DNA from: Allobosea sp. 47.2.35
GTDB lineage: Bacteria > Pseudomonadota > Alphaproteobacteria > Rhizobiales > Beijerinckiaceae
Assembly: GCF_024655635.1 (NCBI RefSeq)
Contig: NZ_JANLGI010000014.1
Span: 90,016 to 154,015, forward strand
Direction of reading: 5' to 3'
DNA length: 64,000 nt
The notes beneath the pieces are model-generated. The model saw only the letters and a program-made list of their open reading frames with translations. It was not told the DNA's origin and made no database searches. Both the position numbers and the translations under genes were made by a program. Positions 18,129-27,454 of this stretch are shown here, in pieces (the first letter of the stretch is position 1; each line of letters begins with the position of its first letter).

Positions 18129-19244
18129 TTGCAGCCGGAAACGCAAGCGACAGCGGGTAGCGGCGCGGCCATCGGCGTGCGCGGTCTCAAGGTTGCCTAT
18201 GGCGGCACGCGCGTGCTGCACGGCATCGATCTGGACTTCACACCCGGCAGCTTCACCGCGCTTCTCGGCTCCTCCGGCTGCGGCAAGACCACGCTGCTGC
18301 GCTCGCTCTCCGGCTTCGTTCCGGCCGAGGACGGCTCGATCGTCGTCGGCGGCCGCGATGTCGCCGGTCTGCCGCCGGAAAAGCGCGGCATGGCGATGGT
18401 CTTCCAGTCCTATGCGCTCTGGCCGCATATGACCGTGCTGCAGAATATCGGCTACGGCCTGAAGCTGCGCGGCAAGTCGAAGGCCGAGATCGCGGCCAAG
18501 GTCGGCGAGATGCTGAGCTTTCTCGGTCTCTCCGGCTATGAGGACCGCAAGGTGACCGCGCTTTCCGGCGGCCAGCGCCAGCGCGTTGCGCTCGGCCGGG
18601 CGCTCGCCATCGATCCCGGCATCCTCCTGCTCGACGAGCCGCTGTCCAATCTCGACGCCAAGATCCGCATGGTGATGCGCCACGAGATCCGCGCCATCCA
18701 GCAGCGCCTCGGCCTCACCGCCGTCCATGTCACGCACGATCGCGAGGAAGCGATGACCATGGCCGACCGGCTGGTCATCATGCAGGCCGGCCGCGTCGCC
18801 CAGGTCGGCACGCCCGAGGAGGTCTATGACCGCCCGGCCAGCGCTTTCGTCGCAAATTTCATGGGTGCGGAGAACGTGCTCCCGCTCAACATCGCCAAGG
18901 GTGAAGGACAGGCCCTTGTCGTGGCCGGCGCGGCCCGCGCGACGCTCGCAGGCGCTGCGACGGCAGCCCTGCCGAACGGCGAGGCGCTCGCCTATTTCCG
19001 CGACGACGTCGCGCGCCTCGACGCGCATGATGCTGCGGCCGGCGACGGCGATCTCGTCGTCCCCGGCACCATCGCCGCGCGCGCCTATCCCGGTGGCATC
19101 TACCGCTACAAGGTGGAAGCCGCCGGCCGCCAGATCACGGTCGACGATGTCGCCCGTCACGAACTCGGAACGAAGGTCGGGCTGCGCATTCCGCTGCAGC
19201 GCCTTCACATCTTCCCGGCGACCGAGGCCGGGATCGCCGCCTGA
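18129..19244 (+). CDS. ABC importer ATP-binding protein (Fe3+/spermidine/sugar-type, TOBE domain)
   Basis: A 371-residue importer ATPase. Walker A is GSSGCGKT at residues 47-54, Q-loop VFQSYALWPHMTV, signature LSGGQRQRVALGRALA, Walker B ILLLDEPLSNLDAKIR, and a TOBE-like region follows residue 240. TTG 18129 is preferred because GGGGGAG lies 8 bp upstream; the open frame runs back to 17988 with residues that do not look like this family. It is the first gene of an ATPase, binding protein, permease, permease operon. The MalK/PotA/FbpC-like class does not fix the substrate. Confidence 0.88.
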   Translation: MQPETQATAGSGAAIGVRGLKVAYGGTRVLHGIDLDFTPGSFTALLGSSGCGKTTLLRSLSGFVPAEDGSIVVGGRDVAGLPPEKRGMAMVFQSYALWPHMTVLQNIGYGLKLRGKSKAEIAAKVGEMLSFLGLSGYEDRKVTALSGGQRQRVALGRALAIDPGILLLDEPLSNLDAKIRMVMRHEIRAIQQRLGLTAVHVTHDREEAMTMADRLVIMQAGRVAQVGTPEEVYDRPASAFVANFMGAENVLPLNIAKGEGQALVVAGAARATLAGAATAALPNGEALAYFRDDVARLDAHDAAAGDGDLVVPGTIAARAYPGGIYRYKVEAAGRQITVDDVARHELGTKVGLRIPLQRLHIFPATEAGIAA

Positions 19245-19259
19245 CAGGGAGTCAGACAC

Positions 19260-20390
19260 ATGCGCATCCTCACGCTTGCCTGCTCGCTCGCCGCGCTGAT
19301 CGTGGCTTCGCCGCTATCCGCGCAGACCCTCAACGTCGCCTCCGCCGGCGACCAGAACATGGTCGACTACGTCAAGGACTATCTCGGGCCGATGTTCGAG
19401 AAGGCCCATCCGGGCGTGAAGGTCGTCTCGGTCGGCACCGGCCCGGGCGATTCCGGCTCACAGAAGATCTACGAGAAGCTCGACGCCCAGAAGGGCGCCG
19501 CCACCACCGATTTCGACGTGGTCGTCATCCACCAGAAGGCCGCCGGCCAGATGGTCAAGGAAGGCCTGCTCAACAAGTACACGGGCAATGTCGAGACGGC
19601 CAAGCTCGCCACGGGCGATGCCGCCAAGAACGCGCTCGGCACCGATGTCGGCGGCTTCGTCATCCCGATGTTCCAGTCGCAGACCGCGCTCGCCTACAAT
19701 GCCGATATGGTCAAGACGCCGCCGGCGACCTTCGCCGAGCTCGCCGACTGGGCCAAGAAGAACCCCAAGCAGTTCGGCTATAACGGCATCAAGGGTGGCA
19801 TGTCCGGCGTCTCCTTCGTCGCCGGCTGGGTCTATGCCTTCGGCGGCGACGCCGACAAGCTGATGAAGGGCCCCTATGACGCGGCCACCAAGACCAGCTG
19901 GGACAAGGCCTTCGCCGATCTCAAGGAGTTCAACAAGAACGCCGTGATCACCCCCGGCAATGCCGGCACGCTCGACATGCTGAACCGCGGTGAGATCGCC
20001 ATCGGCCCGGTCTGGGTCGACATGTTCTATTCCTGGCAGGCCGACGGCAAGCTGCCGCCGAACATGAAGCTGAAGCTCGTCTCGCCCGGCATGCCCGGCC
20101 AGCCCATGTATTACGCTGTGCCGGAGAAATCGGCCCAGAAGAAGCTGGCCGAGGCCTTCATCGCGCTCGCGACCTCGCCGCAGGTCCAGGCCGACGGTAT
20201 CGTCAAGAAGTTCAACTGGTATCCGGGCATCGACGCCAAGAACCTCGAGGGCAAGCTCGACAAGGCCGCCTGGGACAAACTCTTCACCGACGTCACCCCG
20301 GCCGAACTCGCCAAGAACGGCAAGCCCTTCCCGATCGCGCCCTATTTCAACGACATCCTCGAAGGCTACGAGAAGAAGGTCGCGAACTGA
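19260..20390 (+). CDS. ABC importer extracellular solute-binding protein (family 1)
   Basis: A 376-residue periplasmic binding protein with a signal peptide of about 21 residues (MRILTLACSLAALIVASPLSA). The fold is the PotD/FbpA-like family 1 type. It has no obvious iron-binding tyrosine pair of FbpA at the C-terminus and no clear polyamine signature. It begins 15 bp after the ATPase gene. The cargo is unknown; linkage to an aldo/keto reductase may hint at a sugar or polyol. Confidence 0.85.
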   Translation: MRILTLACSLAALIVASPLSAQTLNVASAGDQNMVDYVKDYLGPMFEKAHPGVKVVSVGTGPGDSGSQKIYEKLDAQKGAATTDFDVVVIHQKAAGQMVKEGLLNKYTGNVETAKLATGDAAKNALGTDVGGFVIPMFQSQTALAYNADMVKTPPATFAELADWAKKNPKQFGYNGIKGGMSGVSFVAGWVYAFGGDADKLMKGPYDAATKTSWDKAFADLKEFNKNAVITPGNAGTLDMLNRGEIAIGPVWVDMFYSWQADGKLPPNMKLKLVSPGMPGQPMYYAVPEKSAQKKLAEAFIALATSPQVQADGIVKKFNWYPGIDAKNLEGKLDKAAWDKLFTDVTPAELAKNGKPFPIAPYFNDILEGYEKKVAN

Positions 20391-20411
20391 GGTTCGTCCT
20401 GAGAAACCGTC

Positions 20412-20486
20412 ATCCTCGGGCCTGACCCGAGGATTTCACGGCCAGCTCGCACTGGTTGAAGAGATGGCCGGGTCAAGCCCGGCCAT
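20412..20486. repeat. REP-like double hairpin inside the ABC operon
   Basis: Two 9-bp perfect stems with 5-nt loops sit in the gap between binding-protein and permease genes: ATCCTCGGG/CCCGAGGAT at 20412-20434 and ATGGCCGGG/CCCGGCCAT at 20464-20486. The phrase around GGCCGGGTCAAGCCCGGCC recurs in intergenic repeats of Rhizobiales genomes. Likely effects are transcript stabilisation or attenuation, giving more binding protein than permease. Confidence 0.7.
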
Positions 20487-20530
20487 GACGACCCTTCCAG
20501 CCCTACGCGATTGGTTAGCCGGAACCGAGA

Positions 20531-21367
20531 ATGTCCCTTTCCCAACGCAACCTCGCTCTGCTGCTGATCGCGCCCGGCCTTGCGCTCGTCGCGGCGCTGT
20601 TTCTCTATCCGCTCTGCTTCTCGCTGATCTCGGCCTTCACCGGGCCGCAGGGCGGCTTCTCGCTGCAGGCCTTCGGCAAGGCCTGGGAGCTCTATTCCGG
20701 TGATGTCGTCTTCACCGTCGTCATCGTGCTCGCCTCCTGCTTCTTCACCGGACTCGCGGCCATCATCATCGCCGGCACGCTAACGCTCGGCGAGAACCGC
20801 TACATTGTCGGCACGCTGAAGGCGCTCTATCGCTGGCCGCTCTTCATCCCCTTCATCGTCGCGGCGCAGTGCATGCGCACCTTCCTCGCCAAGAACGGCC
20901 TGATGAACAACACCTTCGTCTCCATGGGCCTGATGGAGCCATTGCAGGCGGTGAGCTTCCTCGACTGGCGCGGCATCATCGCGACCTTCGTCTGGAAGCA
21001 GACGCCCTTCGTCGCGCTGCTGCTCGCCGGCGCGCTCGCAGCGCTTGATCGCGCCACGCTGGAGGCCGGCCGTAATCTCGGCGCCTCGCGCATGCGCGTC
21101 CTCGTCGAGCTCGCGCTGCCGCAGGTGATGCCGCAGCTCCTCGTCGCGCTCGTCCTCTCCTTCGTGACGATGCTCTCGGTGCTCTCGGTGCCAATGATGG
21201 TTGCTGGCTCGCAGCCGACCATGCTGACCGTCGACATGGCCTTCCGCATCAACGCCTATGGCGACTACGCCACGGCCAACGCGCTCGGCGTCATCACCTA
21301 TCTGATCTCGGCGGGTGCTGCGATCATCTACCTCAAGCGCGGCATGGCCAAGGAGGGCACGCCATGA
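20531..21367 (+). CDS. ABC importer permease, first subunit
   Basis: A 278-residue membrane protein with about six helices and the permease EAA loop (EAGRNLGASRMRVLVELALPQVMP, near residues 178-201) that docks on the ATPase. It is separated from the binding-protein gene by 140 bp containing the double hairpin, and overlaps the next permease by 4 bp. Confidence 0.88.
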   Translation: MSLSQRNLALLLIAPGLALVAALFLYPLCFSLISAFTGPQGGFSLQAFGKAWELYSGDVVFTVVIVLASCFFTGLAAIIIAGTLTLGENRYIVGTLKALYRWPLFIPFIVAAQCMRTFLAKNGLMNNTFVSMGLMEPLQAVSFLDWRGIIATFVWKQTPFVALLLAGALAALDRATLEAGRNLGASRMRVLVELALPQVMPQLLVALVLSFVTMLSVLSVPMMVAGSQPTMLTVDMAFRINAYGDYATANALGVITYLISAGAAIIYLKRGMAKEGTP

Positions 21368-22179
21368 TCCGGGCCGTCTCCGGCCTGCGCATGGTCCTTG
21401 CGGCCTTCGCGCTTGCGGCCTTCGCCTTCTTCCTGATCGGACCCTTGGTCAACCTGGCGCTCTGGTCCGTCGCCGAGCGCTGGTACACGCCCTACAAGCT
21501 GCCGGTCGTCTACGGCACGCGCTACTGGGAACAGGTCTTCCGGCCGACCGGCGACGCTATGGCCTCGCTCGCGACCTCGGTCTGGATCGCGGTGCTGACG
21601 GTTCTCGTCGCGCTCGCGCTCTCGATCCCCGCCGGCTACGCGCTGGCGCGGCTCAAGCTGCCGGCCCGCGCCTTCTTCATGGTGCTCTTCCTGCTGCCGC
21701 AGGCCTTTCCCTCGGTCGCGATCTATATCAACGTCGCCCGCGTCTTCTATTCGCTGGGGATCAACGGCACGGTCTTCGCGGTCGTGCTCGTCCATGCCGC
21801 GCACGGTCTCGTCTATTCCGTCTGGATCGCGGCAGCGGCCTTCGCCGCCGTCGACAAGGATCTCGAGCTCGCCGCGCGCAATATCGGGGCTTCACCACTC
21901 AAGACCTTCTTCTCGGTGACGCTGCCTTTGGCGGCGCCCGGCATCATCGCGAGCGGCATCTTCGTCTTCCTGGAATCGCTCGACGAGTTCACCGGCACCT
22001 TCTTCGTCGGCGTGCCGCAGGTCACGACGCTGCCGCTGCTGCTCTACAACGCGGCGATGGGCGGCAATTATCAGGTCGCCTCGATCACGGCGCTGATCCT
22101 GCTCGTGCCCTCGGTGCTGTTCATGCTGTTCATCGAGCGCTTCCTGCGGGCCGATGTGCTCGCCAAGGTCGGGGCCTGA
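21364..22179 (+). CDS. ABC importer permease, second subunit
   Basis: A 271-residue permease with six predicted helices and an EAA loop ELAARNIGASPLKTFFSVTL near residues 162-181. The ATGA overlap with the first permease indicates coupled translation and a heterodimeric membrane channel. The reading frame closes the transporter operon; the aldo/keto reductase starts 71 bp later on the same strand and may be co-transcribed. Confidence 0.88.
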   Translation: MIRAVSGLRMVLAAFALAAFAFFLIGPLVNLALWSVAERWYTPYKLPVVYGTRYWEQVFRPTGDAMASLATSVWIAVLTVLVALALSIPAGYALARLKLPARAFFMVLFLLPQAFPSVAIYINVARVFYSLGINGTVFAVVLVHAAHGLVYSVWIAAAAFAAVDKDLELAARNIGASPLKTFFSVTLPLAAPGIIASGIFVFLESLDEFTGTFFVGVPQVTTLPLLLYNAAMGGNYQVASITALILLVPSVLFMLFIERFLRADVLAKVGA

Positions 22180-22250
22180 GGCAAGGGCGGGCTTGCGCGC
22201 CCTCGGGCGATCCGCAACTCTGCCGCTCCCTCCTGCCTTGCGGACCCGCG

Positions 22251-23303
22251 ATGACGAACGCTGCTGAACTCCCTCGATCCGGGGCGATTCCGGAGTCAGT
22301 TCCGCGTGGCCGGCCCTTCGCAGGGCTTGTCCCCAGCCTGATCGGCTTCGGCGGGGCGCCGCTCGGCGATCTCTACGGTCATCTCGACGAGGTGACGGCG
22401 CAGGACACGGTCCGTGCTGCGCTAGCGGCCGGCATCAATCTCGTCGATACCTCGCCGCTCTACGGCCACGGCCTCTCCGAGCACCGTATCGGCGCCGCCT
22501 TGCGCAGCGTGCCGCGCGAGAGTGTCATCATCTCCACCAAGGTCGGGCGCTGGATGCAGGCCGGCCAGCCGAAAGGCGACGGCTCCGGCTATGCCGGCGG
22601 CCTGCCGCATCCGGCGGTGATCGATTATTCCTATGACGGCGCGATGCGCTCCTTCGAGCAATCGCTGCTCCGGCTTGGCACCGACCATATCGACATCCTG
22701 CTGATCCACGATGTCGATGTCTGGACCCATGGTGACCGGATGGAGCAGCGCTTCGCCGAGGCCATGGACGGCGCCTATCGCGCGCTGGAGAAGCTGCGCG
22801 CGTCTGGCGCGGTCAAGGCGATCGGCGTCGGCGTCAACGAGGCCGAGATGTGCGTGCGCTTCGCCCACGCGGGCGATTTCGACGTGATGATGCTGGCCGG
22901 CCGCTACTCGCTGCTGGAGCAGTGCGCGCTACCGGAATTCCTGCCGCTGGCGCTGGAGAAGAAGATCGCGGTGATGCTGGCCGGCGTCTTCAACTCCGGC
23001 ATCCTCGCCACCGGTGCCAGGCCCGGCGCCTTCTATAATTACAAGCCGGCGCCGCCCGAGATACTGGCGCGTGTCGCCCGGATCGAGGCGGTCTGCGCCA
23101 GCCATCGCGTCGCTCTGCCGCAAGCCGCGCTCGCCTTCTGCGCCTCCCATCCGGCCGTGGCGACGATCGTGCTCGGCGCCGTAACGCCGCAGGAGGTCGC
23201 CCGCAATCTCGACCTCGTCGCACGGCCGGTCCCGGCCACGCTCTGGCGCGATCTGAAGACCGAGGGACTGCTCGGCGAAGCGGCGCCGGTCCCAGAGACC
23301 TGA
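22251..23303 (+). CDS. Aldo/keto reductase (D-threo-aldose 1-dehydrogenase / pyridoxal dehydrogenase-like)
   Basis: A 350-residue NADP-dependent oxidoreductase. The catalytic tetrad is visible as Asp66 and Tyr71 (LVDTSPLYG), Lys97 (ISTKVGR) and His153 (LLIHDVD). The tracts GGLPHPAVIDYSYDGAMRS and LGTDHID resemble D-threo-aldose (L-fucose) dehydrogenases and pyridoxal 4-dehydrogenase. Start ATG 22251 gives the family length; the longer open frame into the permease gene is not real. Position just after the ABC operon suggests it acts on the imported compound. Confidence 0.82.
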   Translation: MTNAAELPRSGAIPESVPRGRPFAGLVPSLIGFGGAPLGDLYGHLDEVTAQDTVRAALAAGINLVDTSPLYGHGLSEHRIGAALRSVPRESVIISTKVGRWMQAGQPKGDGSGYAGGLPHPAVIDYSYDGAMRSFEQSLLRLGTDHIDILLIHDVDVWTHGDRMEQRFAEAMDGAYRALEKLRASGAVKAIGVGVNEAEMCVRFAHAGDFDVMMLAGRYSLLEQCALPEFLPLALEKKIAVMLAGVFNSGILATGARPGAFYNYKPAPPEILARVARIEAVCASHRVALPQAALAFCASHPAVATIVLGAVTPQEVARNLDLVARPVPATLWRDLKTEGLLGEAAPVPET

Positions 23304-23306
23304 GCC

Positions 23307-24581
23307 TTACTTGGTGGCTGCTCCCGTCGAGCCGAGATAGTCGACCGCGCAGGCGACATGCAGCTTCATCACTGCGATCGCCTCGTCGATGGTGACATGT
23401 TCCTCGTCGGTGCCCATGCTGATCGGCGAGGGCCCGCAGATCAGCGCGGGCACGCCGCGCCAGCGCCAATAGCGGGTATCGGTGCCGCCGAGGCTCGAGA
23501 CCGGCGGCGCGTCATGGCCGAGCAGCTCCCGGATATTGCCGCGCAGGATGTTGGCCATCTCGCTGAACGGATCGGTCAGGCTCGCCGGGTAGCTGTGATC
23601 CTCGTTGACCACCATCTCGCAATCGGCCTCGCGGGCGAGTGTTTCGAGATCGGCGCGGATCGCGTCGCGGTCGGAGCCGATCGGGATGCGCATGTCGAGA
23701 TGGGCGATGCAATGCGTCGGGATCTGCGTCGCCTTCTGCCCGCCCTGCAGGATGCCGACATTGACGGTGATGCGCCTTGCGACGTCGCCCGCGCCCTTGC
23801 CGAGGTTGAGATCGGCCGCCGCGATCGTCTCGGCCGAGGTCAGCACCGCGTCGATGTCGGGCGGCAACTCCGCGAGCTTGAGATGGTAGCGGTCATAGAT
23901 CGCGGTCACGAGCCGGCTCACATCCGCGATCGGGTTGCGCGCCCGATGAGCATAGCCGCCATGGCCACCGATGCTCCTGGCCGAGAGCGAGAAGCGCAGC
24001 GTGCCCTTCTCGGTGAAGCGCAGATTGGCGAGGCCGCTCGGCTCGCCGTTGAGGCAGCAATCGGCCTCCATCTCGTCGCCGAATTCATCGAACAGGTATT
24101 TGGTGCCGTAGCGCCCGCCCGACTGCTCGTCCGAGACCACGGTCAGCGATAGCGCGCCATTGAGCTTCTCGCGATGGGGATAGAGCTGGCAGAAGGCGAG
24201 GATCGAGGCGAGGGTCCCGGTCTTCATGTCGGAAGCGCCGCGGCCCATGATCTTGCCGTCGATGATCTCGGCCTCCCAGAGCCGCTCGTTGGTGACCGGG
24301 AAGATGTCCATATGGCCGTTGAGCATGAGATGGCGGCCGGGCTGGCCGGCCTCCCAGCGGCTGATGATGTTCGGCATCTCCGGCACGAAGGCCTCGGTGC
24401 GGTGCGAGACGCCGGCGGCATCGAGCAATTCGCGCACGAAGGCGGCGGCCTCGCGCGTGTCGCCCGGCGGGTTGACGCTCTTGATGCGCAGGAAGCGGCG
24501 CAGCAGTTCGATGATCTCGTCGCGGCGCTGATCGATCGCCTGAAGCAGTTCGGCTTTCAGGGCGGCTTTGTCGGTGGACAT
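23307..24581 (-). CDS. M20 family metallopeptidase / deacylase (ArgE/DapE type)
   Basis: A 424-residue dizinc hydrolase with metal-ligand motifs GHMDIFP (His90, Asp92), GASDMKTG, the catalytic-base region VVSDEQSGG, NGEPSG, and a late HV near the C-terminus. The dimerisation lid lies between about residues 190 and 310. Members remove acyl groups from amino acids or cleave dipeptides. ATG 24581 gives the normal length; the frame runs into the neighbour but without family residues. The downstream end faces the aldo/keto reductase 4 bp away. Confidence 0.85.
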   Translation of the reverse strand: MSTDKAALKAELLQAIDQRRDEIIELLRRFLRIKSVNPPGDTREAAAFVRELLDAAGVSHRTEAFVPEMPNIISRWEAGQPGRHLMLNGHMDIFPVTNERLWEAEIIDGKIMGRGASDMKTGTLASILAFCQLYPHREKLNGALSLTVVSDEQSGGRYGTKYLFDEFGDEMEADCCLNGEPSGLANLRFTEKGTLRFSLSARSIGGHGGYAHRARNPIADVSRLVTAIYDRYHLKLAELPPDIDAVLTSAETIAAADLNLGKGAGDVARRITVNVGILQGGQKATQIPTHCIAHLDMRIPIGSDRDAIRADLETLAREADCEMVVNEDHSYPASLTDPFSEMANILRGNIRELLGHDAPPVSSLGGTDTRYWRWRGVPALICGPSPISMGTDEEHVTIDEAIAVMKLHVACAVDYLGSTGAATK

Positions 24582-24625
24582 GGTCGGTCTTCTTGGTCGG
24601 CGTTTCGAAGCGAGAATGGAGGAGA

Positions 24626-25558
24626 TCAGCCGCCGGTGCGGAACGACATGGCGCGCGTCAGCTCGGTTTTCTCCAGCCGGGCGGCGACGCAATAGGCGGG
24701 GTTGAAGACATTGGCGATGTCGTAGCGCACCGCCTGTCCGAGCAGATGGCTCGCCTCGACCGGATCGACGCCGAGATCCTCGCCGACCCAGCGCAGCAGT
24801 TCCGTCGTGGCGAATTGCAGGGGCTGGTCGAGCGGGCGTCCGCTGGCGATGACGAGCAGATCGGTCTCGGTCTCGCAGCGCGGCCAGCGCAGGTTTTGCT
24901 TCTTCAGGAGCTTCACGGTGAATTCGACCTCGAACGAGGTCTCGACGCCGGTGCCGGCAATCTCGCCATCGCCCTGGCAGGCATGGCCGTCGCCGAGGAA
25001 GAACAATGCGCCGTCGACGAAGACCGGGAAGGCGATGGTCGCGCCGGGTCCGAATAGCCGGTAGTCCATATTGCCGCCATTGGCGCCGCTGGTCGCGGTC
25101 GAGATCGCCTGGCCGCGCTCGGGTGCGACGCCGAAGCAGCCCATCATCGGGGCGAGCGGGAAGCTCCAGTCCTTGATCCGGGCGGAAGGCTCCAGCAGCT
25201 TCACCGTGCCGGCTTCGGCATCGATCGCCCATTCATGGCGCTCGCGCTTCGGCAGATCGGCCAGGACCGAAGGGTCGAGCACGCCGGGCGCGAGTGGCGA
25301 ATAGGTCCAGCCGGTCTTCCGGTTCGGCGTCATCCGCTCGATCGTGACCAGCAATGCGTCGCCGGGCTCCGCGCCGGTGACGAAGAACGGCCCGGTCATC
25401 GGGTTGCCGCGTGGGGCATGCTGCGCGCCGTCGCCGCCAAACCCGGCCGCATCGAGCGTGGTGGTGACGACGCTGTCGCCGCTGGCGATCTCCAGCACCG
25501 GCGGCAAGGTGGCGAGCACGTTCGAATACTGCGTGGGAACGAAGTTGTGGCGCGCCAT
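24626..25558 (-). CDS. Acetamidase/formamidase family protein
   Basis: A 310-residue FmdA/AmdA-type amidase. The segments HAPRGNPMTGPFFVTGAEPGD and GDGHACQGDGEIAGTGVE are typical of the family, which hydrolyses short amides to a carboxylate and ammonia. AGGAAGG precedes ATG 25558. The gene is followed 44 bp later by the M20 hydrolase on the same strand, so the pair probably forms an amide-scavenging operon. The substrate is unproven. Confidence 0.86.
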   Translation of the reverse strand: MARHNFVPTQYSNVLATLPPVLEIASGDSVVTTTLDAAGFGGDGAQHAPRGNPMTGPFFVTGAEPGDALLVTIERMTPNRKTGWTYSPLAPGVLDPSVLADLPKRERHEWAIDAEAGTVKLLEPSARIKDWSFPLAPMMGCFGVAPERGQAISTATSGANGGNMDYRLFGPGATIAFPVFVDGALFFLGDGHACQGDGEIAGTGVETSFEVEFTVKLLKKQNLRWPRCETETDLLVIASGRPLDQPLQFATTELLRWVGEDLGVDPVEASHLLGQAVRYDIANVFNPAYCVAARLEKTELTRAMSFRTGG

Positions 25559-25715
25559 GGAAGCCTTCCTGAGCCGGGTTCGCGTCGGTGTCGGACCGCG
25601 ACCGTAGGAGCAAGCCCCCGGCTTGAGAAGCACTCGCAGGCGAGGGGGCGCCCTGCATGCGCGGCGACCGGCCGCTGCGGGGCACCCCCTTTCAAGTCGA
25701 AGCGAGAGGGAGCGG

Positions 25716-27263
25716 CTACGCCTCCTCCGCCGCCTCCCCATCCAGCAGGTCCTGGACATCGTCGGAGAAGCCGTAAGGCTTGAACCGCTCCAGCGGGACG
25801 CCGTGGTCCAGCAGGGCCCGCGCGCAGCCTGCATGGTCGCCCGGCGCGGGCTCGCCGAGATCGTCCGCCTGCGACGCGAAGGACAGCGTGCCCAGCGCAT
25901 TGTCGCCATAGCCATGGCGCGTCTGCCAGTCGGCGCCATTCTCAAGCAGCAGGCGCGTCATGACGGCGTCGCCGGCGAAGATGGCGAGGTTGAGCGCCGT
26001 CGCCTGCCAGGCCGTCTTGACCTCGCGGGGCCAGCCGAGCGCGAGCATCGTTCGCACGGCTTCCGTCCGGCCGATGGCGGCAAGCTGCGGCAGGATCGTC
26101 AGCAGGCTCTCATCCAGCCCGGCGATCAGGCCGGGATCGTCCAGCAGGAAGGCGCGCGCGGCGGCCTCATCCGCGCGGCTGCAGGCCGCGACGAAAGCTT
26201 CCGCCGTCGACAGCGGCTCTTCGGCTCCGGCCTGCGCCAGCAGCTCGGCGATATCGTCCCGCCCGAAAAGACGGGCGAGCTTGTGGGCGCTGCGGCCGCG
26301 CCGGTCGGCGTTTCCGTCGTCGACGCCGGCCGCGATCAGCGCCGCGATATGCGCCTTCGACCGTCCGCGCCGGATTGCATGGTGCAGCCAATACCCCTTT
26401 TCGTTGGCGGAGCCTTGCGCGAGCAGCAGCTGCAAGCCGTCGATGCGGTCGTAGTCCAGCGCGCGCCCGATCGCGTTCGTCCCCGCGACCTTGGCGCCGG
26501 CATCGAGCAGCAGGCGCGCGCAGGTCGGATCGGGGCTCTCCATCGCATGATAGAGCGACTCGTTGTCGTCGGGATCGGCGCCGGCTTCGAGCAGGAGCTG
26601 CGTCATGCCGGGGTGGTGGGTGCGCCCGGCGGCGCAATAGAGCACCGAGAGCGGATCGCCCGGATAGCGCGGATCGGTCCAGCGGCCGTTGACATCGGCG
26701 CCGCGGCTGATGAGCAGGCCCGCGCTTGCGAGCAGGCCGGTGGCGAAGGCAGGCTCCCAGATCAACTGGGAATTAGCGACGAGGGCGAGCGGCGGCATCG
26801 TGTAGGGCCCGACCGGCCGGTTGGCGAAATCGGCGTCGGCGTCGAGCGCGGCTTCCAGCCTGCCGGTATCGCCGGTCAGGCAGGCGAGCCAGGGGGCGCC
26901 GAGGGCGAGCCCCGGTTCCGCCTCCAGCATGCGCCGCGAGAGCGCCCGCTCGCGCGCCCGTTCCGAGAACATAAGTTCGAGCCAGCGCGTACGCCTTTCG
27001 GCCTCGGAGCTACGGCACCAGTCGACATGGCGCTTGAGCTCCAGCCAGGAGCGGAAGCCGTGCTCGCGGGCGATCACGGACTGGGCGTCGTGCAAGCGAT
27101 AGGGCTGGGCGGCGACGAGGGCTGTGGGGCGGTCCTGCGCAGCCGGCAGGCTGCTCCGGAAGCGGGCGATGGCTTCGCCGTCACCGGCGCGGAAGGCGCG
27201 CAGCAGCCGCTTGGCCTGCTTGCGCAGATGGTCGAGATCGGGAGATGCGGGAAGTCTGGACAT
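25716..27263 (-). CDS. Ankyrin-repeat protein
   Basis: A 515-residue protein with ankyrin-type helices, seen in recurring units such as GMTQLLLEAGADPDDNESLY, CARLLLDAGAKVAGTNA and MTRLLLENGADWQTRHGYGD between about residues 180 and 500. The first ~110 residues (LDHLRKQAKRLLRAFRAGDG, FRSWLELKRHVD) form a conserved N-terminal part also seen in other bacterial ankyrin proteins. No signal peptide or membrane helix is evident, so it is probably cytoplasmic and a protein-binding scaffold. It stands alone with gaps on both sides. Confidence 0.8.
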   Translation of the reverse strand: MSRLPASPDLDHLRKQAKRLLRAFRAGDGEAIARFRSSLPAAQDRPTALVAAQPYRLHDAQSVIAREHGFRSWLELKRHVDWCRSSEAERRTRWLELMFSERARERALSRRMLEAEPGLALGAPWLACLTGDTGRLEAALDADADFANRPVGPYTMPPLALVANSQLIWEPAFATGLLASAGLLISRGADVNGRWTDPRYPGDPLSVLYCAAGRTHHPGMTQLLLEAGADPDDNESLYHAMESPDPTCARLLLDAGAKVAGTNAIGRALDYDRIDGLQLLLAQGSANEKGYWLHHAIRRGRSKAHIAALIAAGVDDGNADRRGRSAHKLARLFGRDDIAELLAQAGAEEPLSTAEAFVAACSRADEAAARAFLLDDPGLIAGLDESLLTILPQLAAIGRTEAVRTMLALGWPREVKTAWQATALNLAIFAGDAVMTRLLLENGADWQTRHGYGDNALGTLSFASQADDLGEPAPGDHAGCARALLDHGVPLERFKPYGFSDDVQDLLDGEAAEEA

Positions 27264-27454
27264 GAATCCTCCTGTGCATCAGGCCGAGAACCCGCAATCG
27301 GCTGCACGGAGGGCAGACAGGACAATCAGTCGTCGAGCGAGCAGGTTAGACCTTTTCCGCGGGTCCGGAGGCGTCTCGTTCCGCCTGCGCCTTGGATAGA
27401 GCCTGTCGCTTCCGCGCTCAAGCCCCCTGACGCGATTCCGTTGCCGTCGCCCGC

